Shown piece after piece: positions 60,301 through 64,000 of a DNA stretch of 64,000 nucleotides. Under the pieces are notes generated by a model. The model was not told where the DNA came from and did no database searches. It was given only the letters and a program-made list of their open reading frames with translations. The translations under genes and the position numbers were made by a program. Position 1 is the stretch's first letter. Each line of letters begins with the position of its first letter. Location of the stretch: positions 103,558,304-103,622,303 of the forward strand of contig NC_071393.1 in NCBI RefSeq assembly GCF_022682495.2, given 5' to 3'. The DNA comes from Desmodus rotundus. Lineage: Eukaryota > Chordata > Mammalia > Chiroptera > Phyllostomidae.

Positions 60301-62912
60301 AATAGTAAACTCTAAGGTCCCTCTAACCCTAGATCCCTAGATATTTCTGTTTCTAGCTAAAACTAAAAGGCATAAAGGACTAAGAGAAACACTCACAGCA
60401 AATGAGAAAAAAAATTAACACCCAGAAATTTTATAGGATAATGACTTTTTTCATTTTTAAAAATGAAAATCAAAGGTGTTTTATTTTCCAGCAAAAGACA
60501 AAATTACCCATCTGTAAGAAAATTAAAGGCTCCAAAACAAACATACAAGAGAAAAAAGTAAGTCAATACACATATAAGAAATACTAATCCGTGTTAATAA
60601 TGAAAGACATGAAAACTAAGACAGTAAGTATATATATTTTAACCACTAAATTTTTAAATTTTTTAAAAGAATATTCAATAACGTGCAGAAACACTGGTAC
60701 AGTCATACCTGACTATAGCAGTATAAAATAGTGGGGGGAAAAAACCCTTTAGGAAAAACAGTTTGTATGTACAGAAATTTTAAAAATTTGTAACACACTT
60801 TGATCTGGTTATTTCACTTCTGGGATTTTATCCAAAGAAAGTAATTCAAAATAAGGAAAGAATGTTAAGCACTACAATTTCATTGTAGCATTATTTATAT
60901 TAATAAATTGCTGAAGAGATTCAATATATCTAATAATAGGGATGATTAACTTTATAATATATACATGTGACAGAATTTTAGACAATCACTAGAAATAATA
61001 GCTGTAAGCAGTAACTAAATAGATGCAAGGAAAATATTTATGAATATAAGGGACATTCTTATCCTACCAGGAAATTTTCTAAGCTCTTCCAAATTGTGAA
61101 TACTGCTATTAAAATGAAGATGCTAGGTTTCCATACTAGCTAAATAACAAATCCTTCACACTATATGGATTCTAGTTCATGTTACTTTTTTCATTACCTT
61201 TTTAAATCTTTACACCTCTAAGGTATTATTATCCCAATACAAATTACCACATTTTAAAATCATTTGCAAAAGGTAATTGTTAAACACTTGATGTCAAGAG
61301 ACAGCTATAATTAAGAAACAAACAAAAAGGATACAAATGTTTATCTATATCATGAGAGCAACTATATAAAAAATGGGTAACAATAAACCACAAGGTTACT
61401 AAATTACAGGTATTTTTGCTTCAATGTTAGAAACTTTATGGAATAATGTTATTATGTACAGTCAATAAATATTTTTTGAGTGTTTGCTATATGCTTTCTA
61501 GGTACAAGACTATAATGGTGAATAACACACATAAGATTCCTGTCCACAAGAGCTTATATGCTGTTCTCTGTACTTAAAATACTCTTTCCCCAAATACTGT
61601 TTACTCCTCAACTTCATTTAGCTCTCTGGTGTATGTCTCCTCAGAGAGATATCCTTCCTAAAAAAGCCCTCTGCCCTTGAATATCCCTTCCCCATTACTA
61701 CTCTCTAAGTATCCCTTACTCAATTTTATTTTTCTTCTTAGTCATTTGTCTACCTTTCCCACAAGAATGTAAGCTCTATGAGTACAGAAGTAGGCACTTA
61801 ATAAGTATGTACTGAATGAATTCTGGTGAATGGAGGCATACATTAACAGATGAAAATTTCATTGTGATAAGTGCTACAAGAAAAGCTAACCCAGTGACGA
61901 AATGATAAGTAGGCTAGGAGAGGAGGGCTACTTTAGCTAGGGTGATCGGCAAAGGACTCTCTAAGAAAGTGACATCTTAGTTGAGATAAGAAAATTGAAA
62001 AGCCATACATGAGAAGAGATGAAGGAGAAGGATTGGGGAGGGGAAAAACCAAGTGCCAAGAGCCTGAGTGAAGAAAAAGAATGAAGGCAAGAAGCACTAG
62101 GGTAACGAGGGGAAATGACTATGAGGATGAATACCTATAAGGAAACCAGATCAAAAAGCCAGGCTTCTATAAAGAGTCTGCTGTTATTTTCCCCCTAAGA
62201 GTAATAGGAAGCCACTAAAAGGTCTTAAGAAAAAGGTAACTGTTACATGGAATCAGTAATTTGGAGAGGCAAGAATGAATACAGGGAGACCAGTTAGGAG
62301 CAGAGAGAGATGGTGTTTAAATTAGAGTGGCATCAGTGGGGATGGAGAAAAGTAGATGAATTTGAGTTATGTTTGGAAATGTGTATCAGGGTTGAAGAAA
62401 AGGAGGAACTGTGGCAACTCCACACTTCAGGACTTGAACAACTGGTAAACAGTAATGCCCTTTAAAGACATCAGGAAGAACAGGAGAGGAATAGGTTAGG
62501 TGGAGAATAAAGTGTTTCATTTAGGATATGTTAAATTTGAGATGCAGAGTGAACAGGTGTGGAGAGGTCAAGGAGGCAACTGGATTAATATGCCTAGAAT
62601 GTAGGGAAGAAGTCATTAATACCCTATTAATGTATAGCTTTCAGCATCTGACAAATCCTTGCATTACAAAAGCTCAGAATACATTCATTGCACTGAACTG
62701 AATTTGACATGTAGAGTTGACTATATGTAAAACATTACATTCATTTAACCATGCAGGATCAAAGGAATTTAACACAAATTATAACACAGATAAATATACT
62801 TACCAGCAAGTCCTGTTTCCAAAGCATAATCAATATGCTCAATACATAAAAATTCCACAAGAATGGTAAAAATTCTAAAGGCATTCCGTGGTAGATCAGA
62901 AGGATCAGAGAG
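51123..62912 (-). CDS. EXOC5: EXOC5 (exocyst complex component 5, Sec10), C-terminal part
   Basis: EXOC5 is one of eight subunits of the exocyst, the CATCHR-family tether that holds secretory vesicles at the plasma membrane before SNARE fusion; it also serves cilium formation. Six exons on the minus strand splice in frame: 62804-62912, 57602-57722, 55643-55729, 52362-52470, 51946-52161 and 51123-51311. They total 831 bases, encoding 276 residues and a TGA. The deduced protein contains stretches I recognise from vertebrate EXOC5, such as 'AFRIFTILVEFLCIEHIDYA', 'LYFLDVVQQANTIFHLFDKQ', 'HLQQYSYSCMGGMLAICDVA' and the C-terminus 'RADYRSARLARHFS'. Human EXOC5 has 708 residues, so about the last 40% is here; the N-terminal exons and promoter lie to the right of the window. 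The exons show no frameshift or stop, so this looks like the active gene and not a pseudogene. Confidence 0.96.
51946..52161 (-). CDS. EXOC5: EXOC5 coding exon (penultimate)
   Basis: 216 bases, 72 codons, phase 0 at both ends. The acceptor is TTTTACAG and the donor AAG|GTATGT. It encodes 'ACVKVCAYVRKQVEKIKNSM' through 'AEYRKCAKDFK'. The predicted helical content fits the C-terminal CATCHR bundle. Confidence 0.96.
52362..52470 (-). CDS. EXOC5: EXOC5 coding exon
   Basis: 109 bases: one base completes an Arg codon from the previous exon, then 36 codons, 'TLNCMIGQMKHILAAEQKKT' to 'ENNVLIQYTN'. The acceptor is AATTTTTTAG and the donor AAT|GTGAGT. Confidence 0.95.
52827..52988 (+). repeat. Inverted repeat, arm A (162 bp)
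   Basis: From 'catttcacagtctaaag' to 'ggaataaaaaagactgc'. It is base-for-base the reverse complement of 53474-53635. Not a repeat family I know. Confidence 0.97.
53449..53466. repeat. Direct repeat left of inverted-repeat arm B
   Basis: 'aacagtagacggacattg', repeated with one C/T difference at 53636-53653. The pair brackets arm B. Confidence 0.9.
53474..53635 (-). repeat. Inverted repeat, arm B (162 bp)
   Basis: The exact reverse complement of arm A, separated from it by 485 bp (52989-53473). It is preceded by an 18-bp direct repeat and a 7-bp filler ('gtctgaa') and followed at once by the second copy of the direct repeat, which looks like an insertion with target duplication. An open frame crossing its end (53597-53794) is chance. 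Confidence 0.97.
53636..53653. repeat. Direct repeat right of inverted-repeat arm B
   Basis: 'aacagtagacggatattg', 17 of 18 bases identical with 53449-53466. Confidence 0.9.
54325..54535 (-). repeat. VES-type SINE, minus orientation
   Basis: Starts with a T/A-rich tail, then 'gagagaaacatcaatgtgtg', 'gattggttgcctcttgcatg', 'ggtttgcaggctgttaccca' and ends 'agctacaccaactagggc', the complement of the VES 5' end. Confidence 0.9.
54675..54885 (+). repeat. MIR SINE
   Basis: Sense MIR order: 'ttaactgagtgatcttgacc', 'tttaagcctccatttcctca', 'tctgtaaaatggaaagatat', 'caaatgcttgatacatggta'. Confidence 0.8.
55026..55257 (-). repeat. VES-type SINE with 10-bp target duplication
   Basis: Complement of the VES 5' end ('aagccacaccagccagggc') at the right; T-rich tail with 'tttatttacttatttata' at the left. 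The perfect direct repeats 'agaaaatttg' at 55016-55025 and 55258-55267 frame it. Confidence 0.92.
55362..55378. repeat. (TG)n microsatellite
   Basis: Eight to nine TG units, directly visible. Confidence 0.9.
55643..55729 (-). CDS. EXOC5: EXOC5 coding exon before a GC donor
   Basis: 87 bases: one base completes a Ser codon, 28 codons ('SSPKLSECLQKKKEIIEQME' to 'KLDTGID'), then AG as the first two bases of the Arg codon finished by the next exon. The acceptor AATAG lies after a T-rich tract. The donor is AG|GCAAGT, a GC donor with an otherwise ideal consensus. A nearby GT (two codons further) would break the frame, so the GC site is required. Confidence 0.93.
55885..56222 (+). mobile_element. 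MER2/Tigger-type DNA transposon
   Basis: The left end 'tagttgacgttgaacaacat' and right end 'ttattcaagggtcaactg' are complementary Tigger ends. The interior 'gtaagaatacagcatataat' and 'aacagtaggctattagtaga' are the MER2/Tigger3 body. It is flanked by TA. About 340 bp, the usual length; non-coding. Confidence 0.9.
56385..56551 (+). mobile_element. L1 3' end, G-rich, sense
   Basis: 'gtagccagaggggagtgggg', G-rich stretches to 'gtggggtggaggggtgggga', then 'gacaactgtaattgaacaac', AATAAA and an A run of about 10. A 5'-truncated L1 3' UTR of the bat lineage. Confidence 0.75.
57368..57535 (-). mobile_element. L1 3' end, antisense
   Basis: The reverse of the previous kind: 'tttatctttattgttgttca', C-rich 'ccccccaccagacccccaac', and 'ggctttgtccatgtgtcctt'. 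It lies head-on to the copy at 56385-56551 in the same intron. Confidence 0.75.
57602..57722 (-). CDS. EXOC5: EXOC5 coding exon
   Basis: 121 bases: two bases completing a Gly codon, 39 codons ('IPSSDSRNANLYFLDVVQQA' to 'FNDHLMPLI'), and AG of the next Ser codon. The acceptor is CTTTAG and the donor AG|GTTAGT. Confidence 0.96.
58157..60086 (+). mobile_element. HAL1-type retrotransposon, apparently full length
   Basis: A 15-bp direct repeat, 'aaatctctttatctg', lies on both sides (58142-58156 and 60087-60101). The element opens with an L1-like start ('ggacttccggccaagatgga'), has a 683-base 5' UTR, one ORF1 (58840-59665 with a frameshift) and a purine-rich 3' UTR with G-rich tracts, ending in 'caataaaatatg' and a short tail. 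ORF2, about 3.8 kb in L1, is missing altogether, and ORF1 runs straight into the 3' UTR. That is the layout of HAL1 ('half L1') elements, which depend on L1 enzymes for mobility. Confidence 0.85.
58840..59665 (+). pseudogene. L1/HAL1 ORF1 protein relic (frameshifted)
   Basis: ORF1p is an RNA-binding trimeric chaperone of L1 ribonucleoprotein particles. Frame 1 (58840-59466) starts MAQMKEQ and gives a charged, coiled-coil-like N-terminal half, then an RRM-like part with 'NIRIIGVPEGQEEEQKIENS' (about residues 112-131) and 'ENFPNLAKEIDFQEVQ'. Near 59415-59432 the frame shifts by one base: the conserved C-terminal domain continues in the second frame ('YKGVPIRLSADFSKETLQAR', 'LHPRLLYTAKLSFRMEG', 'IKSFPDKVKFKEFI') to a TAA at 59663-59665. 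Joined, it would be about 275 residues, a little shorter than usual L1 ORF1p. As it stands, the protein would lose its C-terminal domain. Confidence 0.85.
60105..61435. other. EXOC5 intron sequence, nothing recognised
   Basis: AT-rich. Part of it ('cttctgggattttatccaaa', about 60828) looks like old L1 ORF2 sequence; no coding capacity remains. Confidence 0.4.
61440..61560 (-). repeat. L2 3' end, minus orientation
   Basis: 'caataaatattttttgagtg', 'tggtgaataacacacataag' and 'ttcctgtccacaagagctta' are the complement of the L2 terminus. Confidence 0.6.
61561..61840 (+). repeat. L2 3' region, sense
   Basis: 'tttactcctcaacttcattt', 'agagatatccttcctaaaaa', 'cacaagaatgtaagctctat' and 'aagtaggcacttaataagta' follow L2 sense order. 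It lies in opposite orientation to both neighbours. Confidence 0.6.
61845..62610 (-). repeat. Ancient LINE-like repeat, minus orientation
   Basis: Blocks 'actctctaagaaagtgacat', 'agggagaccagttaggagca' and 'ggatatgttaaatttgagat' are common to a very old mammalian dispersed repeat that continues L2-like sequence. Family assignment is uncertain. Confidence 0.4.
62804..62912 (-). CDS. EXOC5: EXOC5 coding exon (first in window)
   Basis: 109 bases, 36 codons from 'LSDPSDLPRNAFRIFTILVE' to 'DYALETGLA' plus one base of a Gly codon. The acceptor is TTTTAAAG and the donor G|GTAAGT. It starts in phase 0. Confidence 0.96.
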
Positions 62913-63309
62913 CTTTAAAACAAAAACCAAATATATCAGTTCTCAAGTCTACCTTAAAAAAAAAAAGGCAACTCTGTTTTGTAAAGCAATCAACTTTGTA
63001 TAAATGTAGTCAATATTAAGGTATCAAAATAATAACTTAGACCTCTTCCGCCCCACTTCCAGTGCCTCTCTCACATACATATAATGCTCCATATTCGCCT
63101 ACAACTCTCCTGGCTTAAACTAGATCAGTGTTTTTCTGACCTGAATTGCATTAGTGCATTGTGATAAGAAAGAAAGAGGGAAGAGAAGAGAGAGAACCAA
63201 CAGAAAATAAAGTGTAATAAAATCCCTTTTAATGTACACAGTAAAACCAAATATAGTTTCATGAAATACACATGTACACATATACATATAACAAAAGTTC
63301 ACTGGGCTG

Positions 63310-63537
63310 CCCTGACTGGTGTGGCTCAGTGGGATGGGTGCCAACCCACAAAGCAAAAGGTTGCCAATTCCATTCCCAGTCAGGGCACATGGCCTGGCTT
63401 ACAGACCAGGTCTCTGGTTGGGGAAGTGTGAGAAGCAACTGAGCGATGTTTCTTTCGCAAATGGATGTTTCTCCCCCTCTCACTCTCCCTCCCTTCGCCT
63501 CTCTCAAAAATAAACAAAATCTCAAAAATAAAATGTA
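63310..63537 (+). repeat. VES-type SINE with target duplication
   Basis: 'gccctgactggtgtggctca' at the start, 'aaggttgccaattccattcc' B-box region, 'tctctcaaaaataaacaaaa' end. The direct repeats 'cactgggctgcc' are at 63300-63311 and 63538-63549. Confidence 0.92.
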
Positions 63538-63684
63538 CACTGGGCTGCCATGTAAAGTGTGTTTCTTATTGTGGGGCATAGTCAAAGAAGTTTGAGAGCT
63601 ACCAACTGAACAAAGGCTATTCTAGCAATACTAAGAATAAAAAAAAACTCTTTATTTTACTGGGGGTGGAAGAGGGAAATCAGT

Positions 63685-63925
63685 AAACTGATACACTATA
63701 AAATATGAAAGGCTCAAATCCCAGCTTCATCACTTCCTGATCGACTGAGCCCTTGAGATGTTATTTAACTCAGCTAAGCCTCCATTTCTTCATTTGTAAG
63801 GTGGGAATCATATGAATTGTACTTATATCCTACCCTTGAGGTAAAAATAAAATATGAAAATGCATTTAAAGTACTTTCAGCAGTGTTTAGCACATAGTAA
63901 GCAAACAATAATAAATGTTCATTTT
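63685..63925 (+). repeat. MIR SINE
   Basis: Sense order: 'ctcaaatcccagcttcatca', 'taagcctccatttcttcatt', 'tgtaaggtgggaatcatatg', 'cagtgtttagcacatagtaa'. Confidence 0.8.
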
Positions 63926-64000
63926 GATGTTGATGCTGATTAACTATTCAGTAAAAGAATTATTAGTAGCTAGCTGAAAAAATAAAATCCCTCTTAAAAA

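Larger units (their letters stand above)
57723..62803 (-). other. EXOC5: EXOC5 intron carrying a HAL1-type element
   Basis: A 5.1-kb intron. It contains the HAL1-type element (58157-60086) in antisense to the gene, and L2-like sequence around 61440-62600. Confidence 0.85.
62913..64000 (-). other. EXOC5: EXOC5 intron, continuing past the window edge
   Basis: No further exon before the edge. It contains a VES SINE (63310-63537) and a MIR (63685-63925). Confidence 0.7.

Noticed and set aside
59734..60302. Frames across the end of the HAL1 element
   Set aside because: They cover the purine-rich 3' UTR and its flank; no coding signal.

Overview
The window is nuclear DNA of a placental mammal, most probably a bat (Chiroptera). 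Evidence: a vertebrate multi-exon gene with GT/GC-AG introns; old mammal-wide repeats (MIR, L2, MER5, MER2/Tigger, L1M); and repeats of bat type, namely at least five tRNA-derived SINEs of the VES kind, several mariner deletion derivatives and MITEs, hAT elements and a young L1/HAL1 lineage. Nothing prokaryotic, no CRISPR array, no structural RNA gene and no complete intact protein gene is present.

The one gene I can support is the 3' part of EXOC5 (exocyst subunit 5, Sec10) on the minus strand, at 51123-62912, with its upstream intron running to the right edge. Six coding exons (62804-62912, 57602-57722, 55643-55729, 52362-52470, 51946-52161, 51123-51311) join in a consistent reading frame over 831 bases and give the C-terminal 276 residues plus the stop codon. 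One intron uses a GC donor. Below 51123 lies AT-rich sequence without young repeats that probably includes a long 3' UTR.

From 1 to about 44000 I find no supported gene: the many short reading frames are chance or transposon remnants. In other mammals EXOC5 is followed by a large gene desert towards OTX2, so this half is plausibly that desert. Several non-repetitive, homeobox-site-rich stretches are noted as weak candidates for regulatory elements. Recognisable repeats include an LTR-like element (1365-1830), mariner derivatives (10019-10587, 11301-11971, 33511-33628, 34504-35010, 42677-43328), an L1 5' end (12341-13653), a nested hAT/LTR structure (20019-21151), a hAT element with target duplication and a mariner inside it (34290-35053), and a long antisense L1M (36940-40330) with a younger inverted L1 inside it.

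The most striking structures are in EXOC5 introns: a perfect 162-bp inverted repeat (52827-52988 and 53474-53635), whose second arm is bracketed by an 18-bp direct repeat, and a complete-looking HAL1-type retrotransposon (58157-60086) with a 15-bp target duplication, an ORF1 broken by a frameshift, and no ORF2. I did not find a new multi-gene system; the unusual content is structural and mobile-element biology.
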